From: RGIG1995 sp045126815
GTDB taxonomy: Bacteria > Bacillota > Clostridia > Oscillospirales > CAG-272
Reading direction: 5' to 3'
Assembly: GCA_045126815.1 (NCBI GenBank)
Contig: JBGVPD010000001.1
Coordinates: 1-64,000, forward strand
DNA: 64,000 nucleotides
Below, piece by piece: positions 36,770-46,349 of the stretch. The notes under the pieces were generated by a model. That model did no database searches and was not told the origin of the DNA. It saw only the letters and a list, made by a program, of their open reading frames with translations. Position numbers and translations under genes: made by a program. Positions within the stretch are counted from its first letter, which is position 1. Each line of letters starts with the position of its first letter.

Positions 36770-38071
36770 TTATTTGTCGTTAAGGCATGAGATTCCGGGG
36801 AGGTCTTTGCCTTCGAGGAATTCGAGAGAAGCACCGCCACCTGTTGATATGTGTGTCATCTTGTCAGCAAAACCGAGTAATTCAACAGCTGCCGCAGAGT
36901 CACCGCCGCCGATAATGGAAATTGCGCCGCTTTCAGCAACAGCTTTAGCAATTGACTTTGTACCGCCTGCAAATGCTTCAAATTCAAATACGCCCATAGG
37001 ACCGTTCCAGATAACTGTTCCTGCATTTTTAATTGTTTCTGCAAATAATTTTTCTGTGCGAGGGCCTATATCAAGTCCCATATAGCCTGCAGGGATATCA
37101 TCCGAGTCAACAACTATAACGTTACAATCTTCAGCAAATCTGTCACCTGCGCGGTTATCAATGGGAAGAAGGAAGTTTACGCCTTTTTCTTTAGCTTTAT
37201 CGATAAGAGAAAGAGCTAAGTCAAGCTTGTCTTCTTCAAATCTTGAATCAGCGATTTCGTGGCCGAGAGCCTTGTTGAACGTATAAGCCATAGCTCCGCC
37301 GATAATAAGTGTGTCAACCTTGTTGATAAGGTTTTCAATAACACCGATCTTATCAGAAACCTTAGCGCCGCCGAGGATAGCAACGAAAGGACGTTTGGGT
37401 TCAGCGAGAGCGCCGCCCATAACTGAAATTTCTTTCTGAATAAGGTATCCGCAAACTGCAGGCATTTCAGGGCAGTACTGAGCTATACCTGCTGTTGTAG
37501 CATGAGCTCTGTGTGCTGTGCCGAAAGCATCGTTTACATATACGTCAGCCATAGAAGCGAGTTTCTTTGCAAATGCTTCGTCGTTCTTTGTTTCTTCTTC
37601 GTGGAAACGAACGTTTTCGAGAAGCAAAATTTCGCCGCTCTTAAGAGCTTTAGCCTTAGCCATAGCATCTTCGCCTACAACGTCTTTTGCCATAATAACT
37701 TCTTTACCGAGAAGTTCGGAAATTCTTTTAGCTACGGGAGTAAGAGAAAGTGTTTTAAATTCATCTTTAGCTTTTTCAAGGATTTTAGCAGCAGCAGCTT
37801 CTCTTTCTTCTTCGGGAAGAGCTTCGATCTTCTTTTTATCTTTCTTGCTGAGCTTCAAAGTATCGTTGAGAATGTTGTGGGGGCGTCCCATATGTGAGCA
37901 GAGGATAACTGCTGCACCATTGTCAACGAGATACTTAATTGTGGGAAGTGCACCAACGATTCTCTTGTCGTCGGTAATAACACCGTCCTGCATAGGTACG
38001 TTGAAATCGCATCTTGCAATAACTTTCTTACCGGCAACAGCGATATCTTCAATAGACTTCTTGTTGTACAT
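36770..38071 (-). CDS. pgk: Phosphoglycerate kinase
   Basis: Makes ATP from 1,3-bisphosphoglycerate. 433 residues, longer than the usual 390-400. The extra length includes a Lys/Glu-rich insertion at about residues 75-110 (containing [20 protein letters not shown]). Motifs: [40 protein letters not shown] and [14 protein letters not shown] precedes ATG 38071. No gap gene is adjacent. Confidence 0.97.
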   Translation of the reverse strand: MYNKKSIEDIAVAGKKVIARCDFNVPMQDGVITDDKRIVGALPTIKYLVDNGAAVILCSHMGRPHNILNDTLKLSKKDKKKIEALPEEEREAAAAKILEKAKDEFKTLSLTPVAKRISELLGKEVIMAKDVVGEDAMAKAKALKSGEILLLENVRFHEEETKNDEAFAKKLASMADVYVNDAFGTAHRAHATTAGIAQYCPEMPAVCGYLIQKEISVMGGALAEPKRPFVAILGGAKVSDKIGVIENLINKVDTLIIGGAMAYTFNKALGHEIADSRFEEDKLDLALSLIDKAKEKGVNFLLPIDNRAGDRFAEDCNVIVVDSDDIPAGYMGLDIGPRTEKLFAETIKNAGTVIWNGPMGVFEFEAFAGGTKSIAKAVAESGAISIIGGGDSAAAVELLGFADKMTHISTGGGASLEFLEGKDLPGISCLNDK

Positions 38072-38145
38072 CTTTTCACCTCATATAATAATTTTAATTT
38101 TTTCTAAATTTAATTATTAGCATAATTTATCAATTTATCCAAAAT

Positions 38146-38174
38146 ATTATAACACACCATTAACTCTTTTACAA
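38146..38174 (-). promoter_or_regulatory. Promoter for pgk-tpiA
   Basis: Minus strand TTGTAA (38169-38174), 17-base spacer, TATAAT (38146-38151), extended TGT. Confidence 0.75.
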
Positions 38175-38264
38175 TAATTTTTTGTGAAAAAGTGAAAAAT
38201 ATTTCAATTTTTACTATTTTGTCAACTAAAAAAACGTCAAGTTACGCATTTTTATATAAAAAAT

Positions 38265-38293
38265 TTGACTAAAGGGACAAAATCTGTTATACT
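38265..38293 (+). promoter_or_regulatory. Promoter for adenosylhomocysteinase
   Basis: TTGACT (38265-38270), 17-base spacer, TATACT (38288-38293), extended TGT. The leader is only about 30 bases, so no SAH or SAM riboswitch fits. Confidence 0.75.
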
Positions 38294-38325
38294 TTATCTA
38301 TCTTTTTTTATTAAGGAGAAAACGA

Positions 38326-39567
38326 ATGAGCAGTATAAAAGATATAACACTCGCCGATTCCGGTGAGGCTAAAATAAAATGGGTTGAAAGTTATATGCCC
38401 GTATTAAATATTATTAAATCGGAATTTGAAAAGACGAAACCTTTTGAGGGTAAAAAAATATCAATGTCTATCCATCTTGAAGCCAAGACTGCATTTTTGG
38501 CAAAGGTGTTGAAAGCGGGAGGGGCAGAGGTATATGTTACCGGTTGCAACCCCTTGTCAACTCAAGACGATATAGCTGCGGCGTTGGTTAGAGACGGTTT
38601 CGAGGTCAATGCGTGGAGAGGTGTTAACGAAGAAGAGTATAAAGAGCATCTTAAAAAAACTCTTTCTCTTTGTCCTCACATTATGATCGACGACGGCGGA
38701 GATCTTATAAATCTTCTTCAGGGAGAATGCCGTGAATACGGAAAAAATCTTATCGGCGGTTGTGAAGAGACGACTACAGGTATACACAGACTAAAAGCGA
38801 AAGAAGCTCAGGGTAAACTTGATTATACAATGATCAATATTAACGATGCTGACTGTAAGCATTTGTTTGATAACAGATACGGTACCGGTCAATCTACTTT
38901 AGACGGGATAATGAATAGCACAAATCTTATAATTGCAGGAAAAGTCGTAGTTATCGCAGGATACGGTTGGTGCGGTAAGGGCATCGCTATGCGTGTTAAA
39001 GGCATGGGTGGTATTCCCGTTATAACCGAAATTGATAACGTTAAGGCTATTGAGGCTGTAATGGACGGATTTACGGTTATGAAAATGGACGACGCCGCAA
39101 AGATCGGTGATCTGTTTATTACTGTTACGGGATGTTGCGACGTTATAAGAAAAGAACATTTTGAGGTAATGAAAGACGGTGTTCTTATTTCTAACTCGGG
39201 ACACTTTGATTGCGAAATTGATAAAAAAGCGCTTAAAGAATGTGCCGTTGAAGTCTTTGACAGAAAGCCGAACATAGTTGGTTACCGCATGAAAGACGGA
39301 AGAGTTCTTAATCTTATGGCAGAGGGCAGACTTGTAAACCTTGCCGCAGGAAACGGTCACCCCGCAGAAATAATGGATATGAGCTTCAGTTTACAGGCTA
39401 AATGTCTTGAATATCTCGTGAAAACAGAAGGACAGTTGGAGCATAAATTATACAGCGTTCCCACAGATATTGACCAAGAAGTAGCTCGTATGAAGTTGAA
39501 ATCACTCGGTGTTACGATCGATAAATTGAGCGACGAGCAAATCGCATATTTGAATAAAGCAGAATAA
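38326..39567 (+). CDS. ahcY: Adenosylhomocysteinase
   Basis: Hydrolyses S-adenosylhomocysteine to adenosine and homocysteine. 413 residues: MSIHLEAKTAFL, GCNPLSTQDDIAAALV, EETTTGIHR, the catalytic Lys in DADCKHLFDNRYGTGQS, the NAD loop GYGWCGKG, and NLAAGNGHPAEIMDMSF. GYGWCGKG, TGCCDVI and the missing Tyr-Arg-Tyr C-terminal tail place it in the shorter thermophile/archaeal-like group. Some of those proteins act on S-inosylhomocysteine, so that substrate should be kept in mind. Monocistronic. Confidence 0.93.
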   Translation: MSSIKDITLADSGEAKIKWVESYMPVLNIIKSEFEKTKPFEGKKISMSIHLEAKTAFLAKVLKAGGAEVYVTGCNPLSTQDDIAAALVRDGFEVNAWRGVNEEEYKEHLKKTLSLCPHIMIDDGGDLINLLQGECREYGKNLIGGCEETTTGIHRLKAKEAQGKLDYTMININDADCKHLFDNRYGTGQSTLDGIMNSTNLIIAGKVVVIAGYGWCGKGIAMRVKGMGGIPVITEIDNVKAIEAVMDGFTVMKMDDAAKIGDLFITVTGCCDVIRKEHFEVMKDGVLISNSGHFDCEIDKKALKECAVEVFDRKPNIVGYRMKDGRVLNLMAEGRLVNLAAGNGHPAEIMDMSFSLQAKCLEYLVKTEGQLEHKLYSVPTDIDQEVARMKLKSLGVTIDKLSDEQIAYLNKAE

Positions 39568-39581
39568 TATTACAGAAAAAT

Positions 39582-39632
39582 AATCCGCCTTGTTTAACGT
39601 TAAAATGCAACGAAAATAAGGCGGATTTTTTT
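39582..39632 (+). terminator. Terminator after ahcY
   Basis: AATCCGCCTT (39582-39591) pairs with AAGGCGGATT (39618-39627), followed by TTTTT. Confidence 0.75.
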
Positions 39633-39695
39633 AACACTAATCCTCTTTTTGAATAACATAATATTGATAATTAACATTCTAAAAGGGGAATATTT

Positions 39696-40997
39696 ATGAC
39701 TATATATGTAGTTCAGCCGGGAGATACTCTTGAGTCTATTGCAAGAGAATACGGAGTGCCTTTGTCTCGGCTTATTTCGCAGAATGAACTTAACGAAAAC
39801 GGGAACATAACAGTCGGACAAACGATTGTTATTTTATACCCCGAGCAAGTTTATACTGTTCAGAGCGGTGATACTTTAGAGAGTATAGCCGAAAGTTACG
39901 GTGTAACTGTCAATCAATTGCAAAGAAATAATCCGATACTCAAGGGAACTGATAATATATTTACAGGGCAGACACTTATTATTTCATACGATAACGAAAA
40001 ACAGGGAACGATCGCTGTTAACGGATATATTTATCCTTTTATTGAACGTGAAACTTTAATAAGAACACTGCCGTATTTAACCTATCTAACACTTTTTACG
40101 TACGGTTTTACGATAGACGGTCAATTGGTTGATAGAGGGATTACGGAATTTGGTCTTGACGAGGACGAAATAATACAGCTTTGTTATGATTATGGTGTTG
40201 CTCCGATAATGCATTTATCAACACTAACGGAAAACGGAACGTTCAGCAGTGAACTGGGTAATTCTTTTTTGAACAATATTCAAGCTCAAGAAATATTAAT
40301 TCAAAATATAATAGACAGAATGAGAGAGAAGAATTATTACGGATTTGACGTTGATTTTGAGTATCTTGATGCACAGAACAGAGATGCATATACGGACTTT
40401 GTCAGACGATTACAAGAGGCGCTGTCAGCAAATGGATATATGCTTATAACAGCTCTTATTCCAAAAGCCTCGGCAAATCAACCCGGTGATCTGTACTTGT
40501 CACACGACTACAGTGGGATCGGCGCAGTAAGTGACTATGTGTTACTTATGACGTACGAATGGGGATATACGTTTGGTCCTCCTATGGCAGTAGCGCCGTT
40601 GAACGAAGTTGAGAAAGTTGTTAATTATGCAGTAAGTGTGATCGATCCGTCTAAAATATTTCTCGGTGTTCCGAATTATTCATACGATTGGCCGTTGCCG
40701 TATGAGAGGGGAAAAACTATGGCAACAAAGCTATCAAACGTTGATGCTGTTAATCTTGCAATTAACACCGGTTCGGTGATTATGTGTGATGAAATAGCGC
40801 AAGCGCCTTATTTTAATTACACCAATGAAGGTGTTGAACACGTCGTTTGGTTTGACGATGCAAGAAGTATCGAGGCTAAACTTGCACTTATACCTGAATA
40901 CGGATTGTACGGCGCATCATACTGGAATATAATGCAGTGGTTTCCGCAAAACTGGCTTATACTTAATTCGGAATATGACATAGAAAAAGTTGTTTAA
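39696..40997 (+). CDS. LysM-GH18 glycosidase (spore cortex-lytic SleL/YaaH-like)
   Basis: 433 residues with two N-terminal LysM repeats (YVVQPGDTLESIAREYGV about 3-48; YTVQSGDTLESIAESYGV about 50-100). A GH18 barrel follows, with the catalytic D-x-D-x-E in GFDVDFEYL (about 216) and TYEWGYTFGPP. This is the layout of SleL/YaaH N-acetylglucosaminidases, which trim spore cortex fragments. There is no signal peptide, as is usual for spore-coat-loaded members. This is the best hint in the window that the organism sporulates. AAAAGGGG precedes ATG 39696. No vegetative promoter is clear in 39633-39690. Confidence 0.88.
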   Translation: MTIYVVQPGDTLESIAREYGVPLSRLISQNELNENGNITVGQTIVILYPEQVYTVQSGDTLESIAESYGVTVNQLQRNNPILKGTDNIFTGQTLIISYDNEKQGTIAVNGYIYPFIERETLIRTLPYLTYLTLFTYGFTIDGQLVDRGITEFGLDEDEIIQLCYDYGVAPIMHLSTLTENGTFSSELGNSFLNNIQAQEILIQNIIDRMREKNYYGFDVDFEYLDAQNRDAYTDFVRRLQEALSANGYMLITALIPKASANQPGDLYLSHDYSGIGAVSDYVLLMTYEWGYTFGPPMAVAPLNEVEKVVNYAVSVIDPSKIFLGVPNYSYDWPLPYERGKTMATKLSNVDAVNLAINTGSVIMCDEIAQAPYFNYTNEGVEHVVWFDDARSIEAKLALIPEYGLYGASYWNIMQWFPQNWLILNSEYDIEKVV

Positions 40998-41010
40998 TTA
41001 AAAATGATAT

Positions 41011-41038
41011 AAAAAAGGTTCGGATTTTCCGAACCTTT
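41011..41038 (+). terminator. Bidirectional terminator
   Basis: AAAAGGTTCGGA (41013-41024) against TCCGAACCTTTT (41028-41039), with T and A runs, between the convergent GH18 and modular esterase genes. Confidence 0.85.
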
Positions 41039-41053
41039 TTGTGTGTATAAATT

Positions 41054-44000
41054 TTAGCCAAGTACAACGGATTTCTTTGTTACGATATCAATATAGTCAA
41101 CAGTTCCGTAGAAGTTTGCAGTAGCATTTGCTGTTGAATATCTACCAAACAATGTGTTGAAAGTAACTTTTTCAAACTGTGAGGTTGTGGGATTTGCTGT
41201 TGCTAAAGTGTCCCACGTGCTTGTTGATGTGTTCCAAAGTTTCAATGACATTGTGTTTGTTGATGAAACGTATTCAAGTTTCCAAGTGTTAAGCGCTTTG
41301 TAGAGTGTCTGCGCTTCGCTGTATGATGAAGCATAAGTAAATGAAATTGACTTACCTGTGTCATCATCAAGTCGTAATGTTTGTGTCGTTCCGTTTCTGT
41401 TTAAACCGATATATATGCAGTTTTTGTTAGCAGAACCGGTATCTTTTCCGAGTAGAACTGATGCATAACTCATTTTTGCTTTCCATTCAATGGACCAGTC
41501 GTATTCTCTTGTGAGAACAACTTCTTCAGTCATTTTGTAGTTGGGACCGGGCTTAGCTGCAGAACTTGTCAGTGTTATTGCACCGTCAGCAAATGTTGCT
41601 GTTGAGTTTTCTGATACGGACTGTTCTGTAAGATAAAGGGTATTTGCAGTTCCTGTTGATTCAAGAGAACCGTTTATGAAATCCCACTTGTAGTGAGCAT
41701 CTTGAATTACAGTTGCAGGAGCTACTTGAATGTCAATGTAGTCAATTTCTCCTTTGAAGTTGCTTACACCGTTTGCAGCGTATCTTCCGAGGATGTTATT
41801 GAATGTTGCTTCAAATGTGCCTGGTTGTACTGAACCAACAAGAGTCCATTCGTCACTGTCTAAAACATAGAGGCTCATAGTTGCAGACTGTTTTGTGTAT
41901 GAAAGTTTCCATGCATAGTCTTTTGTGTTATAGCTTGAGTATGTTGAACCGTAATTTATTGACTTTGTTGTACCTTCGCTGTTAGCAAATTTCAAGTGGT
42001 AGTTGCCGGATAATACAACGTAGAGGTAGTTTAGATATTTTGTTGAACCGTTAACGTTTGTTGCGCAGTTTTTTTGACCGAGCAAGATACTGCTTCCGGA
42101 GAAGTCAGCTTTCCATTCAATCGTCCAGTCAAGTTCGCTGGAAATTGTAACAGGGAAGGTCATAGTGAAATCAGGTCTGTTTGCTGCTGTTGCGTTGCTT
42201 GAAATAAGTCTTCCGTTGCTAAATGAGTAGTTTTTGTTGGTGCCTGCTGCAAGGTCTGAAAGGTTGAGGTTGTTTGCATCATAGGCTGTGTTAGAAGAAA
42301 GATTGCCGTTGAAATCCCATCTATAATGGTAAGCTTTGTTTGCACTCGGTAAACCTTTAACGTTAACACTTGAAGAAACACCGTTGCTGGCTGTTGCAGT
42401 GATTACTGCATCACCTTCGCCAACAATTGTGATAAGACCGTAGATGTTTACAGTTGCTACTTTTGTATCTGATGATGACCAGATAACGTCACCAAGAGAA
42501 TATTCGGGAAGAGCAAATGCAGCAAGGCGTTTTGTTTTTCCTACGTTTAATTCGATTGTGGTGTTTGATGCGAGTCTATCTACGCCGTTAGAGTCAATAA
42601 TTTCAACAGATGTTACATCACTGTTTGTGTCAGCATCTCTGTTATAGAAGTAGTTTTGTGCTGCGATAAGACCGTTTTTGTTATAACCTTTCTGTGTGTA
42701 GTGAACGTTGGATGAACCGATCATGCCGATGTAAGGTTCGTAAGGTGTTCCTACAAGAGAAGATGTGTTGGTAGCAGCAAAATCTGAAAGTCTTGATACT
42801 ATTGTGATATTGGAATAGTTGTTACCAAGCGCATACTGAGAAGCTCTGATAGCGGTAATTGCGGGTTTAACAGCTCCGTCTGTACCATGAGCTCTAACGA
42901 GAAGAATGTTGTTGGATTCAATGCCGAATTTATCTACCATTTGGCTGTTGAATTTAAGAAACATATTTGCGTAATCTTCATCTGTCATAAGAGATTTTTC
43001 TGCTGTGGGCTTAATCCAATCCGCACCGTATTCCCATACCATAGTAGCGCAAGTTTCGCCCTGCAACCAGAAGTTTGCTTTGCTTCTTATTTCAAAATTA
43101 TCAGATGTAAGATAGTTGTTTATAAGTGTGTTATAACCTGTAATTGTAGCTTGGTAGTGGTTTTTGTTTGATTCAGCCAATGTGGGATAAAGAGTGGGAT
43201 CAAGCCATCTTTCAATAGGAGCACCACTATATGCCGAACGCAAGAATACAACTTTTTCTCCTGAAAGGTTGTAATATTCTTTGCCCATAGGAGCTGCAAA
43301 GCCCTCTCTTTTTACAAGAGCCATATCAAACATTTGACCTAAGTATTTGTCTGCGTCAGCGTTTACGTTGGTTATATAAACATCATAACAGTAAACACGT
43401 CCGGGGGCTTCGGGCATAACAAGATCTTTAAGCTGTTCTGCTGCTTGTACTCTTTGTTCCGCATTCTTTTCTGTTGAACTTAAGTTAGAAGAGCTGTACG
43501 TGTAATCGTAACTACCTTGCGCGTTACTTTGACCTGTGATAAAGAAAAAGTTTATTTGAGCTTTGTGGATTTCGTTAATAGTAAGAGTGTCTTTGATTTC
43601 ACCATTAACTTTTGCATTTATAACTACAGGGGTTGATGAAACTTTCTTTGCAACAATCACACCGTCATTATCAACTGTTGCAAGAGTTGTATCCGAGCTT
43701 TCAAAAGTGAATGATTCGTTTGAAGACAATGAGTAATCAGGAGTGAATACATATCTGTCTTCGTATTGAAGAATAAGAGAATCAACAACTTCCGCGCGTA
43801 CGAAATTTATTGTGTAAACATTAGACTCTTTGTTGTTTGTTACGGTTATTTTTGCTGTTCCTGTTGACTCTGTGTCAGCAATAGTAGCTTGAAGAATATC
43901 GACGGAAGCTCCGTTTTCGGGAGTAGCTGATACGAGAGGAATTCTCGGTCTTCCGGCAGGGAGGTTAACCGTATAAGAAGTTGTGTTTTGTGAAAACTCA

Positions 44001-44260
44001 ATGTTGTATTTGTTATCATCAAGCGTTAATGATGTGAGTTTGGGTCCTGTGAACTCTTTTTGGTTAACGCCCAAAATAACGTCGAGGATATTGACTTCTC
44101 CATCTCCGTTTAAGTCGTTTTCAGTTAAATAGTCGTCTCCATTCAAAATGGAATCAATTATTTTTTCGGCAACAGAACCGTTTATTGCTGCACCGACAAT
44201 GAAGACTGTCATGCACAAAACAATAAGTGCCGAGATAAGAATCAATAATTTTTTCTTCAT
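41054..44260 (-). CDS. Large secreted modular SGNH/sialate O-acetylesterase-like protein
   Basis: 1068 residues. Signal peptide 1-25. One dockerin-like calcium loop, DLNGDGEVNILDVIL (about 49-63), present once rather than as the usual pair. Cadherin-like beta-sandwich about 74-155. Ig-like BIG domain about 160-230. SGNH esterase domain about 235-550 with GQSN (243-246, catalytic Ser), WLQGE and the late HYTQKG His. Second BIG domain about 560-640. Two tandem ConA/laminin-G-like domains (643-853 and 854-1068). This suggests an exported enzyme that deacetylates complex glycans, with binding modules. No cell-wall sorting signal or SLH is seen. Own promoter, ATG 44260. Confidence 0.8.
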   Translation of the reverse strand: MKKKLLILISALIVLCMTVFIVGAAINGSVAEKIIDSILNGDDYLTENDLNGDGEVNILDVILGVNQKEFTGPKLTSLTLDDNKYNIEFSQNTTSYTVNLPAGRPRIPLVSATPENGASVDILQATIADTESTGTAKITVTNNKESNVYTINFVRAEVVDSLILQYEDRYVFTPDYSLSSNESFTFESSDTTLATVDNDGVIVAKKVSSTPVVINAKVNGEIKDTLTINEIHKAQINFFFITGQSNAQGSYDYTYSSSNLSSTEKNAEQRVQAAEQLKDLVMPEAPGRVYCYDVYITNVNADADKYLGQMFDMALVKREGFAAPMGKEYYNLSGEKVVFLRSAYSGAPIERWLDPTLYPTLAESNKNHYQATITGYNTLINNYLTSDNFEIRSKANFWLQGETCATMVWEYGADWIKPTAEKSLMTDEDYANMFLKFNSQMVDKFGIESNNILLVRAHGTDGAVKPAITAIRASQYALGNNYSNITIVSRLSDFAATNTSSLVGTPYEPYIGMIGSSNVHYTQKGYNKNGLIAAQNYFYNRDADTNSDVTSVEIIDSNGVDRLASNTTIELNVGKTKRLAAFALPEYSLGDVIWSSSDTKVATVNIYGLITIVGEGDAVITATASNGVSSSVNVKGLPSANKAYHYRWDFNGNLSSNTAYDANNLNLSDLAAGTNKNYSFSNGRLISSNATAANRPDFTMTFPVTISSELDWTIEWKADFSGSSILLGQKNCATNVNGSTKYLNYLYVVLSGNYHLKFANSEGTTKSINYGSTYSSYNTKDYAWKLSYTKQSATMSLYVLDSDEWTLVGSVQPGTFEATFNNILGRYAANGVSNFKGEIDYIDIQVAPATVIQDAHYKWDFINGSLESTGTANTLYLTEQSVSENSTATFADGAITLTSSAAKPGPNYKMTEEVVLTREYDWSIEWKAKMSYASVLLGKDTGSANKNCIYIGLNRNGTTQTLRLDDDTGKSISFTYASSYSEAQTLYKALNTWKLEYVSSTNTMSLKLWNTSTSTWDTLATANPTTSQFEKVTFNTLFGRYSTANATANFYGTVDYIDIVTKKSVVLG
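41057..42334 (-). repeat. Tandem duplication of a ConA/laminin-G-like domain
   Basis: Two units of about 210 residues, 41702-42334 and 41057-41701, share the opening HY[RK]WDF, a central DW[TS]IEWKA, S-x-LLG and the ending LGRY / FGRY then DYIDI. They have diverged well beyond DNA-level identity, so the duplication is old. Confidence 0.75.
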
Positions 44261-44304
44261 AAAAATACCCCAATAAATTTAAATAAATAAATTTTTTTCA
44301 TAAT

Positions 44305-44333
44305 ATTATATCATATTATTAAGTGCAAGTCAA
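44305..44333 (-). promoter_or_regulatory. Promoter for the modular esterase
   Basis: Minus strand TTGACT (44328-44333), 17-base spacer, TATAAT (44305-44310), extended TGA. Confidence 0.75.
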
Positions 44334-44345
44334 CGGGAGAAAATA

Positions 44346-44375
44346 AAAAACACCTTCATTTTCGAAGGTGTTTTG
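44346..44375 (-). terminator. Terminator after dapB
   Basis: AAAACACCTTC (44347-44357) pairs with GAAGGTGTTTT (44364-44374). Leftward it continues into TTTTATTT. Confidence 0.8.
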
Positions 44376-44381
44376 TTATTA

Positions 44382-45146
44382 TTAGATTATTGAATTTACG
44401 ATATCGTTCATATCGTAAAGACCGTTGGGTTTACCTACCAAAAATTCAGCGGCTCTAACGGCGCCTTCAGCAAATACGTTTCTCGATGCTGCCGAATGAG
44501 AGAGTGTAATGATTTCGTCTTTTCCTGCGAAAATAACTTCGTGTTCGCCGACGATCGTTCCTCCTCTTACTGCGTGGAGACCAATTTCCGACTGATGTCT
44601 TTTTTGTTTCCTGTCATGTCTGTCGTAGACATATTCTGTTTCGATATCTCTCGTTTCTTTGAGGGCGTCAGCTATCATAAGAGCAGTTCCGCTTGGTGCA
44701 TCAAGTTTTTGGTTGTGATGCTTTTCAATGATTTCGATATCAAAATTGCAGCCCAACGACGAACAAGCCTTTTTAGCGAGTGCAATAAGCAAGTTTATTC
44801 CAAGTGACATATTTCTTGAATAAAATACAGGAATCTTCTCAGCAGCTTTTTTTATTGCTTCAGTTTCGCTTGAGGTGTGTCCCGTTGTTGAAATAACTAT
44901 GGGAAGGTTGTTTTTTATAGCATAGTTAAGCAATCCTTCGGTAGCTGTGTGAAATGAAAAGTCAACTATTACATCACATTTTCCGTTAAATTCTTCAATA
45001 GATACAAATGTAGGGAAGTCTGTATGGTTTTTGCTTTCCATCACGTCAACTCCGCCGACGATTGTGCAGTTTGAATTTTCAGTGACAGCGTTTGCTACTG
45101 CAACTCCCATTCTGCCGTTGCATCCGGTAAGTAAAATGTTTGTCAT
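44382..45146 (-). CDS. dapB: 4-hydroxy-tetrahydrodipicolinate reductase
   Basis: Second dedicated step of lysine/diaminopimelate synthesis. 254 residues: LTGCNGRMGVAVANAV (NADPH loop), VDFSFHTATEG, and the family signature IIEKHHNQKLDAPSGTA with catalytic His and Lys. Follows dapA by 29 bases, so it falls under the same riboswitch. Confidence 0.97.
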   Translation of the reverse strand: MTNILLTGCNGRMGVAVANAVTENSNCTIVGGVDVMESKNHTDFPTFVSIEEFNGKCDVIVDFSFHTATEGLLNYAIKNNLPIVISTTGHTSSETEAIKKAAEKIPVFYSRNMSLGINLLIALAKKACSSLGCNFDIEIIEKHHNQKLDAPSGTALMIADALKETRDIETEYVYDRHDRKQKRHQSEIGLHAVRGGTIVGEHEVIFAGKDEIITLSHSAASRNVFAEGAVRAAEFLVGKPNGLYDMNDIVNSII

Positions 45147-45175
45147 TTTTGATATTCCTTTATATTATATGTACA

Positions 45176-46060
45176 TTAGATGAGGTTTTGAGCTTTCATA
45201 GCAGCCATAAGTCTTGCCTTTGTATTTTCTTCCATCTGACAGAGAGGGAGTCTCATTTCGTCTGTGCACATACCCATAAGAGCACAAGCTGTCTTTGCGG
45301 GGATGGGGTTAACTTCGCAGAAGAGAGAGTTGATAAGTTCAAGAAGTTTCAACTGTAAAGCAGCTGATTCCTTAACCTGTCCTTTGAAGAAAAGTTCGCA
45401 AATATCGTGAGTTTCTTTAGGCATAATGTTTGAAAGAACAGAAATTACACCCTTACCGCCGAGAGAGAGGATAGGTACGATCTGGTCGTCGTTACCGCTG
45501 TAAATTGCAAGGTCATCTCCGCAAGCTGCTGCGATTTCGGCAATTTTGCTGATATCTCCCGATGCTTCTTTTACAGCAACGATGTTTTCGTGTTTAGCCA
45601 ATTCTTTGTATGCGGGAATAGAAATGTTGCAGCCTGTTCTTGAAGGAACGTTGTAAAGGAAAATGGGCTTGTTTACAGCGTCAGCAACTGCTGTGAAAGA
45701 TTTTACAAGACCTTTCTGAGTGGCTTTGTTGTAGTAAGGTGTAACAAGCAAAAGAGCATCAGCGCCAACTTCACAAGCGTATTTTGATAAGTCGATTGCG
45801 TAATCTGTATCGTTACTTCCGGTACCTGCGATAACGGGGACTCTGCCGGCTGTTCTTTCAACTGCAAATTTGATACATTCGCGGTGTTCTTCGTCGGTAA
45901 GTGTTGAAGCTTCACCGGTTGTTCCGCATATTACAATTGAGTCTGTTTTGTTGTTGATATTGAAATCAATAAGGTTTCCTAAAGCTTCGTAATCAACTTG
46001 GTTGTTCTTGAAAGGGGTTATTATAGCAACACCCGAGCCTTCAAATACTAATTTTTTCAT
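45176..46060 (-). CDS. dapA: 4-hydroxy-tetrahydrodipicolinate synthase
   Basis: Condenses pyruvate with aspartate semialdehyde. 294 residues: AIITPFKNNQVDYEAL, GTTGEASTL, TPYYNKATQKGL with the active Tyr, YNVPSRTGCN, and the Schiff-base Lys in VAVKEASGDI. It is controlled by the lysine riboswitch upstream and competes with hom for the same substrate. Confidence 0.97.
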   Translation of the reverse strand: MKKLVFEGSGVAIITPFKNNQVDYEALGNLIDFNINNKTDSIVICGTTGEASTLTDEEHRECIKFAVERTAGRVPVIAGTGSNDTDYAIDLSKYACEVGADALLLVTPYYNKATQKGLVKSFTAVADAVNKPIFLYNVPSRTGCNISIPAYKELAKHENIVAVKEASGDISKIAEIAAACGDDLAIYSGNDDQIVPILSLGGKGVISVLSNIMPKETHDICELFFKGQVKESAALQLKLLELINSLFCEVNPIPAKTACALMGMCTDEMRLPLCQMEENTKARLMAAMKAQNLI

Positions 46061-46080
46061 GGTAAAATCTCCTTTTTTGA

Positions 46081-46116
46081 TAAAAAATAAAAAAACCGGT
46101 TGAAAACCAGCTTACC
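46081..46116 (-). terminator. Riboswitch-controlled terminator before dapA
   Basis: Minus strand AGCTGGTT-TTC-AACCGGTT (8 bp with two G-U pairs), then seven T, ending just before the dapA ribosome site. Confidence 0.75.
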
Positions 46117-46172
46117 ATGTAATATAATATGAACGACGAGTAGTAAATATTCGTTGTGTTGATTATATATAC

Positions 46173-46345
46173 ATGATAGCTCTCCATCAGAAAACTGATG
46201 ACAGTCCGGCACTTGTTCAGTGACGAACCAGCTCACCACGTCAACCGCTTATAGTGGTGAACTTCGGCGGATTTACCTTTTGGGGTGTTGTTAACGGCAG
46301 CGGAGCCTAAACACGCCTAATAATTAAAACCGCACCTCTATCTGT
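46173..46345 (-). ncRNA. Lysine riboswitch (L-box)
   Basis: Minus strand carries the conserved L-box blocks in order: GATAGAGGTGCGG, AAAAGGTAAA, GCCGAAG, GAGCTGG, GGACTGTCATC and GGAGAGCTATC. Lysine binding should favour the downstream terminator and shut off dapA-dapB. The 362-base gap between dapA and queA is accounted for by this element, its terminator and its promoter. Confidence 0.95.
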
Positions 46346-46349
46346 AGCT

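Noticed and set aside
37502..38120. Plus-strand open frames over pgk
   Set aside because: Antisense shadows of pgk; low-complexity Ser/Phe composition and no start signals.
38090..38325. SAH or SAM riboswitch before ahcY
   Set aside because: The promoter leaves a leader of only about 30 bases, too short for an aptamer.
41057..42334. Recent tandem DNA duplication inside the modular esterase gene
   Set aside because: The two units share protein motifs but little DNA identity, so the duplication is old and not an assembly artefact.
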